Shown in pieces: positions 1 through 7,994 of a stretch of 64,000 nucleotides of DNA; within the stretch, counting starts at the first letter, position 1, and each line of letters begins with the position of its first letter. Both the position numbers and the translations under genes were made by a program. Origin of the DNA: Roseovarius sp. EL26 (GTDB taxonomy: Bacteria > Pseudomonadota > Alphaproteobacteria > Rhodobacterales > Rhodobacteraceae); NCBI RefSeq assembly GCF_900327775.1, contig NZ_OUMZ01000007.1, positions 1,599,606 to 1,663,605 on the forward strand, given 5' to 3'. Under the pieces are notes generated by a model, which was given only the letters and a program-made list of their open reading frames with translations, ran no database searches and was not told the origin of the DNA.

Positions 1-2
1 AG

Positions 3-1058
3 CGGCGCGAATTACAGACATTAACGCGCGGGCGATTGACAGGTCAGTATTTTTTGAATGTGCAGCAATTTGACCGGCTGACATTGGTTGTTGGCCGCAA
101 TGGGCAAATTGTCGATAAGGCCGAAGAACGGTTGACGCTTTGGTTAACGCTCTTTGGGGTGGTTCTGTCATTAATCATCTTGACCTTTGGGCTATGGGCC
201 AGCCGAACCTCTCTCAGAAGGTTGGAGGGGATGGAGCAGGCCCTGCGACAAGTATCAGATGGCAACCTAAAGGCCCGCCTGCCTGTACATCAGCGCAATG
301 ACCAATTTGACCGCATCGCAGTGCAGATGAACCAGAATCTTGATCGGCTGGCGCGGTTAGTGACTGGAATGAAGTCAACGGCCACGGCAATCGCGCACGA
401 TTTGAAAACACCGCTATCGCATGTGCAGATTGCTCTGATGCAAGCCGTAGACAGTGCCGAGGCTCAACGTGATCCTCTGCCAGAGCTTGAAGCCGCCTTG
501 TCAGAGGTTGAGGCACTCAATTCTGTTTTTGAAACCGTCTTGCGGATTTCCCGCATTCAAGCAAACTCGGACCAGAGCCGATTTAAAAAAGTTGACCTGT
601 GGGTGCTGGTTGAAAAGCTGCGCGATTTCATGCTGCCCGCAATTGAAGAACGCAATCAGACGCTTACCTGCACCGGCGACAGTGTAATAATTTATGCGGA
701 TATGGATATGATCCAGCAACTACTGGTCAATCTGATCGAGAATGCTTCGGTACATTCACCGAAAGGCACACAAATCACCCTCATCGCTCAGCAAAAGGAA
801 GGGGTCGCCACCCTCTGCGTATGCGATACGGGTCCCGGAATCCCCGAACATGATATCGATAAGGTTCTGGATCCATTTGTGCGCCTCGACAGTGCGCGCA
901 CCAGCGGCGGCAGCGGCCTCGGCCTAGCGCTGGTGCAAGCCATTGCTGAGCACCATAACGCCATGCTTACGCTCTCTAACTTGCACCCCGGCCTGCGGGT
1001 TGAATTGCGTTTTCGAAAGCAGGGCATCCGATCACAATCCATTTTGCATAACCCTTAA
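3..1058 (+). CDS. Sensor histidine kinase, 5' end outside window
   Basis: Membrane sensor kinase of a two-component system. The frame is open to the left edge, so the N-terminus (probably one membrane segment and the sensor domain) is missing; about 350 residues are visible. Seen in order: a membrane segment (LTLFGVVLSLIILTFGLWA), a HAMP-like linker, the HisKA phosphoacceptor box IAHDLKTPLSHV, then the ATP-binding boxes NLIENASVHSP (N), DTGPGIP (G1) and GGSGLGLAL (G2). It should autophosphorylate on the histidine and pass phosphate to a response regulator, which must lie upstream of the window because the genes downstream are not regulators. The YrhK gene follows after 12 bases. The signal sensed cannot be told. 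Confidence 0.93.
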   Translation, partial: RRELQTLTRGRLTGQYFLNVQQFDRLTLVVGRNGQIVDKAEERLTLWLTLFGVVLSLIILTFGLWASRTSLRRLEGMEQALRQVSDGNLKARLPVHQRNDQFDRIAVQMNQNLDRLARLVTGMKSTATAIAHDLKTPLSHVQIALMQAVDSAEAQRDPLPELEAALSEVEALNSVFETVLRISRIQANSDQSRFKKVDLWVLVEKLRDFMLPAIEERNQTLTCTGDSVIIYADMDMIQQLLVNLIENASVHSPKGTQITLIAQQKEGVATLCVCDTGPGIPEHDIDKVLDPFVRLDSARTSGGSGLGLALVQAIAEHHNAMLTLSNLHPGLRVELRFRKQGIRSQSILHNP

Positions 1059-1070
1059 TCCGGACATCAC

Positions 1071-1343
1071 ATGAAGATTTTCAACCCTGACAGCCATACG
1101 TTCAGCGAGCGACATAAAGCCATCTACGCCTATTGCGAACTGGCATACACTATTGTTGATTTTTCTGCGGCAGCTCTCTTTGTCATTGGCAGCATTCTAT
1201 TTTTTAGTGAAGCAACAACATATGTTGGAACCTGGTTATTTTTAGTTGGTTCAGTTTTGTTTGGGTTACGCCCGACAATCAAACTGTATCGGGAATTCGC
1301 ATATATACGCGCAGGCCAATATCAAAAAGTATCTGACAACTGA
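1071..1343 (+). CDS. YrhK-domain small membrane protein
   Basis: A 90-residue protein with two predicted membrane segments (AAALFVIGSILFF and GTWLFLVGSVLFGLRP) followed by the basic turn RPTIKLYREF, the pattern of the YrhK domain. The biochemical role of that family is not known to me. It starts 12 bases after the sensor kinase, and its TGA stop shares one base with the ATG of the next gene (TGATG), so it is very probably co-transcribed and translationally coupled. With a kinase before it and a phospholipid synthase two genes on, an envelope role is a fair guess but only that. Confidence 0.8.
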   Translation: MKIFNPDSHTFSERHKAIYAYCELAYTIVDFSAAALFVIGSILFFSEATTYVGTWLFLVGSVLFGLRPTIKLYREFAYIRAGQYQKVSDN

Positions 1344-2026
1344 TGCGTATTACCAGCTATAACATCCGCAAGGGTTTCGGGCTGGATTGGCGACGTGATC
1401 CAGATCGGGTGGTGGATGTGCTAGCCGAGATCGAGGCAGATATCGTCGTACTGCAGGAGGCTGACAAACGCATTGGCGAGCGGGCTGGTGTTCTGCCGTT
1501 GGAACGAATGGCGCAAGAGCTGAGGCTTGAATTGGCAGATGTGCGGCTCAGAACGCAAAGTCATGGTTGGCACGGTAATGCAGTGTTTTATCGGCGCGAT
1601 CTTTCCGTGGCAAAAACCGTGCGTCTTGATGTGCCCTCGGTCGAACCGCGCGGGGTGGTAGCAGTTGAATTCACCCTCCCCTCTCTGACGGTCTACGGTG
1701 TGCATCTGGGATTGACGCCAGGGATGCGGCGCAAACAGATGGCAGCAATTGCCAATCATGCGCAGCATATGGAAAGCCCAACAATCGTCGCCGGGGACTT
1801 CAACGAATGGAAAGTTGACTTGGGCCGTTTCGAACAATCTTTTGAAGTTGTGACCCCAGGCCCCAGCTTTCATGCTTCGCGCCCTACGGCAGTATTGGAC
1901 CGCTTTGCCCTGCGGGGGGCGGTTCAACAGGCCCGATCGTGGGTGCATAAGTCACGTAATTCCCGATATGCATCTGACCATCTGCCGATTGTTATGGATT
2001 TTGACTTAAAGGAAACTGCACATTGA
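1343..2026 (+). CDS. Endonuclease/exonuclease/phosphatase-fold protein
   Basis: 227 residues of the metal-dependent EEP fold shared by DNase I, exonuclease III and inositol or sphingolipid phosphodiesterases. Visible motifs are the N-terminal strand SYNIRKG, VLQEAD (metal-binding Glu), GVHLGL, AGDFNEWK (Asp-Asn pair) and the C-terminal ASDHLPI (catalytic His). No signal peptide is seen. It lies between a YrhK gene and a phospholipase D-type cardiolipin synthase and overlaps the latter by four bases, which fits a phosphodiester substrate connected with lipids better than DNA repair; that is inference from context. The true AP endonuclease of this window is a separate gene at 59467. Confidence 0.88.
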   Translation: MRITSYNIRKGFGLDWRRDPDRVVDVLAEIEADIVVLQEADKRIGERAGVLPLERMAQELRLELADVRLRTQSHGWHGNAVFYRRDLSVAKTVRLDVPSVEPRGVVAVEFTLPSLTVYGVHLGLTPGMRRKQMAAIANHAQHMESPTIVAGDFNEWKVDLGRFEQSFEVVTPGPSFHASRPTAVLDRFALRGAVQQARSWVHKSRNSRYASDHLPIVMDFDLKETAH

Positions 2027-3453
2027 TCATTCTCGTCTTGCTACATCTGGCGTTGGTCACCGCCTTCATGATCCGTATTCTCCTGCGCGAAGATGTGTCG
2101 CCGCCGGCTAGGTTGGCTTGGTTTATTATCCTCAATGTCCTGCCCTATGCCGGTAGTGCTATTTACTTCCTGTTCGGAGAGGTTGACCTCGGTCATCGCG
2201 CCAAGAAACGCCATCACGCGGTCTTTGATAACATCCGTAGCAAAGCAGCTGAATATATGGGCCGCGAGGACAAGATCGAAAAACTCATTGATCCGCTCTA
2301 CCGAGCACCTTTTCGTTATATCGGATCAATAAACGGGTTTTACCCTGTGACAGGAAATCAAGCTGAGCTGATGGCCAACGGAGGGGAAACCCGTCAACGT
2401 CTGGTCGCAGACATCGATGCCGCCACAGATCATGTGCATGTACTGTATTACATTTGGCTGGAAGACAAAACCGGCACCGACCTAGCGCAGGCTTTGATCC
2501 GCGCGGCACAACGTGGGGTGACCTGCCGGGCCATGGCCGATGGATTAGGTTCACGCGCATTGGTTAAATCCGGACTTTGGGATCAGATGCAACAAGCCGG
2601 TGTTCACCTGGCCGTGGCTTTACCGTTGGACAATCCCATTCGTACCGTCTTGACCAGCCGTTTGGATTTGCGCAATCACCGCAAGATTACTGTGATTGAT
2701 GGCTGCATCACCTATTGCGGCAGCCGCAATTCAGCTGATCCTGAATTTCTGGTCAAAGCAAAATACGCACCGTGGATCGACATCATGTTGCGTTTTGAAG
2801 GCCCGGTCGTAGCGCAAAACCAGTTGCTGTTTGCCAGTGACTGGATGCAAGCCACCGGTGAGGGATTGGAGCAGTTTCCGCTGATTGCGGAGCCGATTGA
2901 GGGCGGTTTTCCGGCACAGGTCATGGGCGATGGCCCAACTGAGCGGCGCAGCGCCACGCCACAGATGTTCGCCAATATCATCGCCAGCGCCCAGCATGAG
3001 TTAACCCTGAGCACCCCTTATTTTGTCCCTGACGCCACGGTATTTGAGGCGCTTTGTGCGGCTGGGTATCGCGGGGTCAAAGTCACGTTGATTTTCCCAC
3101 AAAACAATGACAGTTGGATCGTCTCTGCGGCCAGCCGAAGCTATTATCGCAAGCTGCTTGAGGCCGGATGTGAAATTCATGAGTTCAAGGACGGGTTGTT
3201 GCATGCCAAGACCTTGACCATAGACGGCAAAATCAGCCTGATCGGATCATCAAATCTGGATTTGCGCAGTTTCGATTTGAACTATGAAAACAACATCATA
3301 CTGCAAGACAGCAAGACCACGCAGGCCATCTATGAACGCCAGCAGGATTATATAGGGCGCTCCGCCCCAGTAACTCGGACAGATGTGCTGAATTGCCCTT
3401 ACCACAAGCGCATCTGGTACAACGTCATCGCAACCATCGGGCCCGTTTTATAA
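2023..3453 (+). CDS. cls: Cardiolipin synthase, phospholipase D family
   Basis: 476 residues; joins two phosphatidylglycerol molecules (or PG and PE) into cardiolipin at the inner membrane. Two hydrophobic segments at the N-terminus, including NVLPYAGSAIYFLFGEV, are followed by two HKD motifs, HRKITVIDG (about residue 219) and HAKTLTIDG (about residue 391), each followed by the usual GSxN. Two HKD motifs in about 480 residues is the normal size for a bacterial Cls. The start is a TTG that overlaps the previous stop (TTGA), with AAAGGAA just upstream; this coupling makes the rare start believable. Last gene of the kinase-YrhK-EEP-cls run. Confidence 0.92.
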   Translation: MIILVLLHLALVTAFMIRILLREDVSPPARLAWFIILNVLPYAGSAIYFLFGEVDLGHRAKKRHHAVFDNIRSKAAEYMGREDKIEKLIDPLYRAPFRYIGSINGFYPVTGNQAELMANGGETRQRLVADIDAATDHVHVLYYIWLEDKTGTDLAQALIRAAQRGVTCRAMADGLGSRALVKSGLWDQMQQAGVHLAVALPLDNPIRTVLTSRLDLRNHRKITVIDGCITYCGSRNSADPEFLVKAKYAPWIDIMLRFEGPVVAQNQLLFASDWMQATGEGLEQFPLIAEPIEGGFPAQVMGDGPTERRSATPQMFANIIASAQHELTLSTPYFVPDATVFEALCAAGYRGVKVTLIFPQNNDSWIVSAASRSYYRKLLEAGCEIHEFKDGLLHAKTLTIDGKISLIGSSNLDLRSFDLNYENNIILQDSKTTQAIYERQQDYIGRSAPVTRTDVLNCPYHKRIWYNVIATIGPVL

Positions 3454-3612
3454 ATCACATCGATCGCGACAGCCCAAAACACACGGGCCAATCGTAGCCC
3501 TTAAGTTTTCATTTGGAAAAAATCACCACTTTAACAAAAGTTATATTTGGCGCGAAGTGCAGGACAACAGGCGCACCTATCTGGGGATCACACCCAAGTA
3601 GGAGACTAAAAT

Positions 3613-4707
3613 ATGCAACTTTCAGGCAAGACAACGGGCACAGGCCTTGCAGCCCTTATCGCCGTAACCGCCATCACCCCGGCCATGGCTGCGGCTCCAA
3701 TCGGCAGCGGCTTTGCCGATCTCGTCGAAGACGTCAGCCCTGCCGTTGTTTTTGTCGAGGTCACGACCAAGGCACAAACTTCGGACGCATCCAGCACGGC
3801 GCAAATGGATCCACGTTTTGAGGAGTTCATGAAACAGTTCGGTGGTCAGATCCCTGCCCCGCAGCGGCAAGCCCCGACACAAGGCGTTGGATCAGGTTTC
3901 CTGATTTCTGAGGACGGATTGATCGTGACCAACCACCACGTCATCGCCAATGCAGAAACCGTTTCTGTCACGTTGGAAAACGGCACAGAGGTTGACGCGC
4001 AAGTTATCGGTTCAGATCCCCTCACCGATATTGCGCTGCTTGATATCGAAGGGGATGGCTATGATGCCGTTGCTTTCGGATCATCAGACAGCATGCGCGT
4101 CGGCGAAGAGGTCATCGCAGTCGGCAGTCCATTCGGGCTGGAGGCAACGGTGACCTCGGGGATTATCTCGGCCAAGTCACGCAACATCAATTCGGGACCG
4201 TTTGATGATTACATTCAGACCGACGCGGCGGTGAACCGGGGCAACTCGGGCGGGCCGTTGTTCAACATGAACGGTGAAGTGGTCGGCGTAAACACTGCGA
4301 TTTTCTCACCTGATGGCGGGTCGGTTGGGATCGGATTTGCCGTGCCATCTGATTTGGTAACCACCATTGTTGCAGACCTGCAAGATGACGGTGAGATTGA
4401 CCGCAGCTGGTTGGGCGTTCAGATCAAACCCCTGTCCGAGGAAATTGCTCATGTGCTGGGACTGCAATCTGGTGAAGGTGTGATGATCGCGGATGTTTTT
4501 GATGAAAGCCCTGCCGCCAGTGCCGGGTTGGAACGCGGCGATGTGATCCTGAAGTTCGGGGAAACCGACATCAAGGAACTGCGCGACCTGACACGTGTTG
4601 TTGCCTCAGAAGAGTCGGGTACGACCGCACAGATCGAGATCTTTCGCGGAGGGCAGCCGATGTCTTTGGATGTCACGCTAACCAAACGCGAAGACAAGGA
4701 AGCCTGA
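3613..4707 (+). CDS. Periplasmic HtrA/Deg-type serine protease
   Basis: 364 residues. A signal peptide ending in a typical AMA-A site (near residue 27) sends it to the periplasm. The trypsin-like domain shows the full triad: His in TNHHV (about 109), Asp in LTDIALLD (about 139) and Ser in GNSGGPLF (about 212). A single PDZ domain follows (about 265-360, GVMIADVFDESPAASAG). One PDZ makes it like DegS or short HtrA proteins rather than two-PDZ DegP/DegQ, but DegS is membrane-anchored and this has a cleavable leader. GGAG sits eight bases before the ATG. It probably degrades or refolds damaged envelope proteins. Confidence 0.92.
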   Translation: MQLSGKTTGTGLAALIAVTAITPAMAAAPIGSGFADLVEDVSPAVVFVEVTTKAQTSDASSTAQMDPRFEEFMKQFGGQIPAPQRQAPTQGVGSGFLISEDGLIVTNHHVIANAETVSVTLENGTEVDAQVIGSDPLTDIALLDIEGDGYDAVAFGSSDSMRVGEEVIAVGSPFGLEATVTSGIISAKSRNINSGPFDDYIQTDAAVNRGNSGGPLFNMNGEVVGVNTAIFSPDGGSVGIGFAVPSDLVTTIVADLQDDGEIDRSWLGVQIKPLSEEIAHVLGLQSGEGVMIADVFDESPAASAGLERGDVILKFGETDIKELRDLTRVVASEESGTTAQIEIFRGGQPMSLDVTLTKREDKEA

Positions 4708-4740
4708 CCCATAACAGGCTTAGGTCCAACAGGGACCAAG

Positions 4741-4768
4741 GGCTGGCGGCGCGCAAGTGCCGTCAGCC
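4741..4768 (+). terminator. Possible hairpin terminator after the HtrA gene
   Basis: A ten-base-pair stem, GGCTGGCGGC against GCCGTCAGCC with one G-T pair and an eight-base loop, starts 33 bases after the protease stop. There is no T run after it, so intrinsic termination is uncertain; it may instead protect the 3' end of the message. Confidence 0.35.
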
Positions 4769-4873
4769 TGACGTTGCAAACCCACCAATCATGATGGCTC
4801 AGATAGCTCCCCGTACCGCCATTCAAGCTGGCAACTTCTAGTTTGACACAAATCAAAGGAGCGAAGGCATATC

Positions 4874-5332
4874 ATGCCTAGGATGGTACCCAAAACGAGG
4901 GAGGCCGTTTTGCGCAGCATCAATCAAAGTTTATTTATCATCGGAATGGGGATCACATTGGTGACCGCATGCAGCATGGACAACAGCAACGAGATGCCCA
5001 CGCGTGCAGATGGTGCCGCTTTCTTTTCTGAAAATTGTGCGTCTTGTCATGGTTCTGATGCTCAAGGATCTGGCCCAGCAGCAAGTGGTTTACCCGTCCC
5101 GCCACCAAACCTGACGACATTGAGCGCACAAAACGGTGGCGATTTTCCAAAAGCACGTGCCTTAAGCTACATCTATGGCAACCCGGAAAAAAGCCACCTA
5201 ACACGTGTCATGCCTGAATTCGGTGAAGACATGGCCTTGGATCTTGTACCTATTGAGATTGACAATGTCCTGACACCTACGCCTCGCGCGCTGGCGGGCC
5301 TTCTCTTTTATCTGGAAGGTATCCAGCAATAG
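4874..5332 (+). CDS. Class I cytochrome c, probable lipoprotein
   Basis: 152 residues. The N-terminus has a hydrophobic stretch ending in the lipobox-like VTAC (LFIIGMGITLVTACS), so the mature protein is probably a lipid-anchored periplasmic electron carrier. One haem-binding motif, CASCH, follows in the context FFSENCASCHGSDAQGSGPAASGLP; a Met in the VMPEFG segment near residue 114 is the likely sixth ligand. GAAGG six bases before the ATG supports this start. Upstream and downstream genes give no redox partner. The downstream transporter gene converges on it. Confidence 0.88.
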   Translation: MPRMVPKTREAVLRSINQSLFIIGMGITLVTACSMDNSNEMPTRADGAAFFSENCASCHGSDAQGSGPAASGLPVPPPNLTTLSAQNGGDFPKARALSYIYGNPEKSHLTRVMPEFGEDMALDLVPIEIDNVLTPTPRALAGLLFYLEGIQQ

Positions 5333-5401
5333 AGGGCACGCCCTGTACTATTTCAGAGTGATCGCGCGACCAATTCCGCGAAAAGGCCTTGGTTAAAGCA
5401 A

Positions 5402-6307
5402 TCAGACCTTTGTCGCGACCACGTCCGGTGTGATGGCCCGGCGTTTGAGCACCATTTCACGCCAGCTGATGAAGCTAATCGCAGCAACGATCAGCAGGCC
5501 ACCGAAGACAACATAAGGGTCGATCCCTTCGTCAAAGAAGATCATGCCCATCAGCACCGCCCAGACCAACTGTAGGAATGTGACCGGTTGTGTCACGGCC
5601 AGCGGAGCCGCGCGAAAGGCCAGTGTCATGGCATAGTGACCGCCAGTGGCCAACGCGGCAACACCGAACAGTATCAAAAGCTCAGTTCCGTTCGGTGTAA
5701 CCCAGTTCATCGCGGCCAAAGGAGCCAGGCCAACGGTCACCACAATTGACAGCATCGCCACAACGATGGCCGCGCTGTAGCGATCCGAGAGTTTTTTGGC
5801 CAAGAGGTAGGAGCCACCAAAGGAAATCGCCGTGAAGATCATCGCAACATGGCCCGGCCCGATCTCGCGAAACCCCGGGCGCAGGATGATCAACGCGCCG
5901 ATCAGGGCCACGCCAATGGCAGCCATCCGGCGAAAGGCCAGTTTCTCGCCCAGAAAAACCGCGGCCCCCAGCGTGACATAAATCGGGGCCATATAGTTCA
6001 TCGCAGTCACATCCGCGATGGGAATGCGCGCCATGGCAAAAAACCACGCCACCACTCCGAAGGTATGCACAAGCCCGCGCGCTGTGAACAGACCCAGCGA
6101 CATTCGATCCATATTTGCCGCCCTAAGAGGCCCAAGCATCGGGATCAAAAACACCAACCCCAAAAAATAGCGCAAAAACGCCGCCTCGGCCGCCGGAATG
6201 CGGGTGCCCATAGATTTGACCAAAGCCAAAACACCGACAAACAGCAGGCCGGTCGTTACCATCCAGAAAACGCCTTTAAGAGGCTGCGCTGTTACATCTG
6301 TTGTCAT
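5402..6307 (-). CDS. EamA/DMT-family transporter
   Basis: 301 residues with about ten predicted membrane segments in two homologous halves (ALVKSMGTRIPAAEAAFLRYFLGL near the start, second half from VAMIFTAISFGGSYLLAKKL), the layout of drug/metabolite transporters of the EamA family. Substrate unknown; members export amino acids, nucleotides or other metabolites. The ATG at 6307 (MTTDVTAQPLKG) is preferred; the open frame extends seven codons to a TTG with no better ribosome site. It lies 82 bases after the DUF1244 gene on the same strand and may belong to that operon. Confidence 0.88.
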   Translation of the reverse strand: MTTDVTAQPLKGVFWMVTTGLLFVGVLALVKSMGTRIPAAEAAFLRYFLGLVFLIPMLGPLRAANMDRMSLGLFTARGLVHTFGVVAWFFAMARIPIADVTAMNYMAPIYVTLGAAVFLGEKLAFRRMAAIGVALIGALIILRPGFREIGPGHVAMIFTAISFGGSYLLAKKLSDRYSAAIVVAMLSIVVTVGLAPLAAMNWVTPNGTELLILFGVAALATGGHYAMTLAFRAAPLAVTQPVTFLQLVWAVLMGMIFFDEGIDPYVVFGGLLIVAAISFISWREMVLKRRAITPDVVATKV

Positions 6308-6389
6308 ATGCGCATGAATACGCCCCAAGACGGGAATGTCGAGGGGCGATACCGCACAGATCTATGTGCCGAAATGCTAGGGTTGCGTT

Positions 6390-6704
6390 TTAGCCGTCTT
6401 TGCCGACATTCTCGGCAAAAGACGTTTTGAACGCCTCTTGCTGCTGCGGGCTGGCATCGGTCTGATAGTTAGATTTCCACTCGGCCATGGTCATGCCATA
6501 GAACGCCTCGCGCGCCTCATCTTTGGACATGTCGATGCCGCGCTCACCGGCCGCTTCTTGATACCAGCGGCTTAGGCAATTACGACAAAAGCCTGTCAGG
6601 TTCATCATGTCGATGTTCTGCACGTCGGTGCGTTTTTCCATCAGATGCGCGCGCAGGGTGCGAAAGGCGGCAGCTTCCAGCTCGATCCGGGTTTGCTCGT
6701 CCAT
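6390..6704 (-). CDS. DUF1244 family protein
   Basis: 104 residues, cytoplasmic, no signal or membrane segment. The central FCRNCLSRWYQEAA and C-terminal GMTMAEWKSNYQ are the hallmarks of the DUF1244 family, which is widespread in alpha- and gammaproteobacteria and whose function I do not know. The two cysteines in CRNC could bind a metal. It starts 18 bases after the stop of the isomerase gene and so is probably the third gene of the N-formylglutamate amidohydrolase operon. Confidence 0.85.
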   Translation of the reverse strand: MDEQTRIELEAAAFRTLRAHLMEKRTDVQNIDMMNLTGFCRNCLSRWYQEAAGERGIDMSKDEAREAFYGMTMAEWKSNYQTDASPQQQEAFKTSFAENVGKDG

Positions 6705-6722
6705 AGGTCTCTCCTTCTCTGC

Positions 6723-7064
6723 TTACAAGATGCGTTTGATGTAGGGCGGGTTCAAGTCATCAAGGCGGACGCTGATACTGCCGATCTCAGGCATTTCTTT
6801 GTCCAATGCATCCAACACCATCTGCGCCATGTCTTGCCTGACTTCATCGCTGCGCCCAGGCAAAAGCAAAAGCGTGGCGTGGACAAAACTTTGCGGTTCC
6901 ACCCCGATGCGCGAGGCGGTCGCGGCAATGGTACGTACACGCACCGTTTCAGGGCCCGTGACCGACGGGTGTGCCACGACAAGTTCCCACATAGTATCGC
7001 AAAGTGCTTGCAGGTCGTGGCCTTGCCCCAGATCAGCCGAGTGTTCGAGTATCAGATGTGGCAT
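6723..7064 (-). CDS. 5-carboxymethyl-2-hydroxymuconate isomerase family protein
   Basis: 113 residues of the tautomerase superfamily. It opens MPHLILEHSADL, with the N-terminal Pro-1 that acts as catalytic base once Met is removed, and shares PHLxxExS with HpaF, which isomerises CHM delta-isomer in homoprotocatechuate degradation. No other gene of that pathway is in the window, so its true substrate may differ. It lies 11 bases downstream of the N-formylglutamate amidohydrolase gene, an arrangement that suggests work on a small carboxylate. Confidence 0.82.
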   Translation of the reverse strand: MPHLILEHSADLGQGHDLQALCDTMWELVVAHPSVTGPETVRVRTIAATASRIGVEPQSFVHATLLLLPGRSDEVRQDMAQMVLDALDKEMPEIGSISVRLDDLNPPYIKRIL

Positions 7065-7075
7065 GTGTCGCTCCC

Positions 7076-7834
7076 TTATACGCCATCGTCAGCCGCAGCC
7101 GCTTTCAGGACCGGTGCCAGACGGCGCGCCCAATTGATCTGGTCTACCTCGGTTTCAATCAGATCATTGCGCAGCTCAATGAGGGTATTGGGCCGCTGGT
7201 ACGCGATCCCATGCCGCGCAATCGCATCACCGGGCAGATGGCCACCGTAAGGTTCATTTGCGCCGACGCAAAGATCACCCTCTTGTTCCAATCGTTTGAC
7301 CAACGATACCGAAAGACGTTCATCGGCGGCATAAAGCACTCCGACATGCCAAGGACGCGTGCCCTTGCCTTTTAATGCCTTCGTGAAACTGTGCATCGAG
7401 ACAATCACAGTATCATCGCGGCGACCGGCCAATTCAGCCAGTGCAGTGTGATACGGGCGGTAGCATTTGTTCAGGCGATTTTCGCGCTCGGCTTCATCTG
7501 CGCGACGGTTGCCCGGAATGATCGTGCCATCATAGAGCTTCATCAACAGCGTTGGGTCATCTTCGCCCCGGTTGGGATCAATCACCAGACGTGAGAAGTT
7601 CGAACAGATTACCGGCCCATCCAACAGCTTTCCCAGCTCGCGCGCGACGCCAGCCGCACCCACATCATAGGCGATGTGGCGGGCCATATCCTCGGGTGAA
7701 ATGCCCAGATCGCCACCACTGACAAAGGGGGGCACATAGTTCGAGGCATGATCGCAGGTGATCAGCCAACGGGTGGGGCGGTCGGCCCCGTCGATGAAGT
7801 ATGGTTGGTAGGTCATAGCGCTTTGTACGTTCAT
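7076..7834 (-). CDS. N-formylglutamate amidohydrolase family protein
   Basis: 252 residues. The family hydrolyses N-formylglutamate to formate and glutamate, the last step of one histidine degradation route, but many members have other N-acyl substrates. Motifs seen are the metal-binding ITCDHASNYVP near residue 27, DVGAAGVAREL, SNFSRLVIDPNR and VSMHSFT. There is no hut gene nearby, so a histidine role is not supported by context. ATG at 7834 is used; an internal ATG at 7816 has no better ribosome site. Divergent from pyk across a 160-base region. Confidence 0.85.
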   Translation of the reverse strand: MNVQSAMTYQPYFIDGADRPTRWLITCDHASNYVPPFVSGGDLGISPEDMARHIAYDVGAAGVARELGKLLDGPVICSNFSRLVIDPNRGEDDPTLLMKLYDGTIIPGNRRADEAERENRLNKCYRPYHTALAELAGRRDDTVIVSMHSFTKALKGKGTRPWHVGVLYAADERLSVSLVKRLEQEGDLCVGANEPYGGHLPGDAIARHGIAYQRPNTLIELRNDLIETEVDQINWARRLAPVLKAAAADDGV

Positions 7835-7893
7835 TCTTTCTGCTCTAGGACAGTTTTACCGAGATGTGAACAGGTGGCGGTATCACAAAAAAC

Positions 7894-7905
7894 GTTAGCG
7901 TTAAC
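7894..7905. promoter_or_regulatory. Candidate CceR operator upstream of pyk
   Basis: The sequence GTTAGCGTTAAC is an imperfect palindrome that matches the core GTTARCGYTAAC of the LacI-family regulator CceR, which controls central carbon genes in Rhodobacter sphaeroides. It lies 89 bases before the pyk ATG and 60 bases before the divergent amidohydrolase ATG. A TTGACA hexamer follows at 7936-7941, though no good -10 is seen 17 bases on. The consensus is from memory; the site itself is seen. Confidence 0.55.
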
Positions 7906-7994
7906 GAAATTTCTGTGACAGAACACGCTGAACTGTTGACAAGAGCCGTACCGCCGCGCATGCCAGCGGTGAAATACATCAAGAAAGACTTGCC

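Noticed and set aside
5849..6430. 193-residue open frame on the plus strand over the transporter gene
   Set aside because: Antisense to a well-supported EamA transporter; composition is low in hydrophobic order and rich in His, Arg and Gln as expected of a shadow frame.
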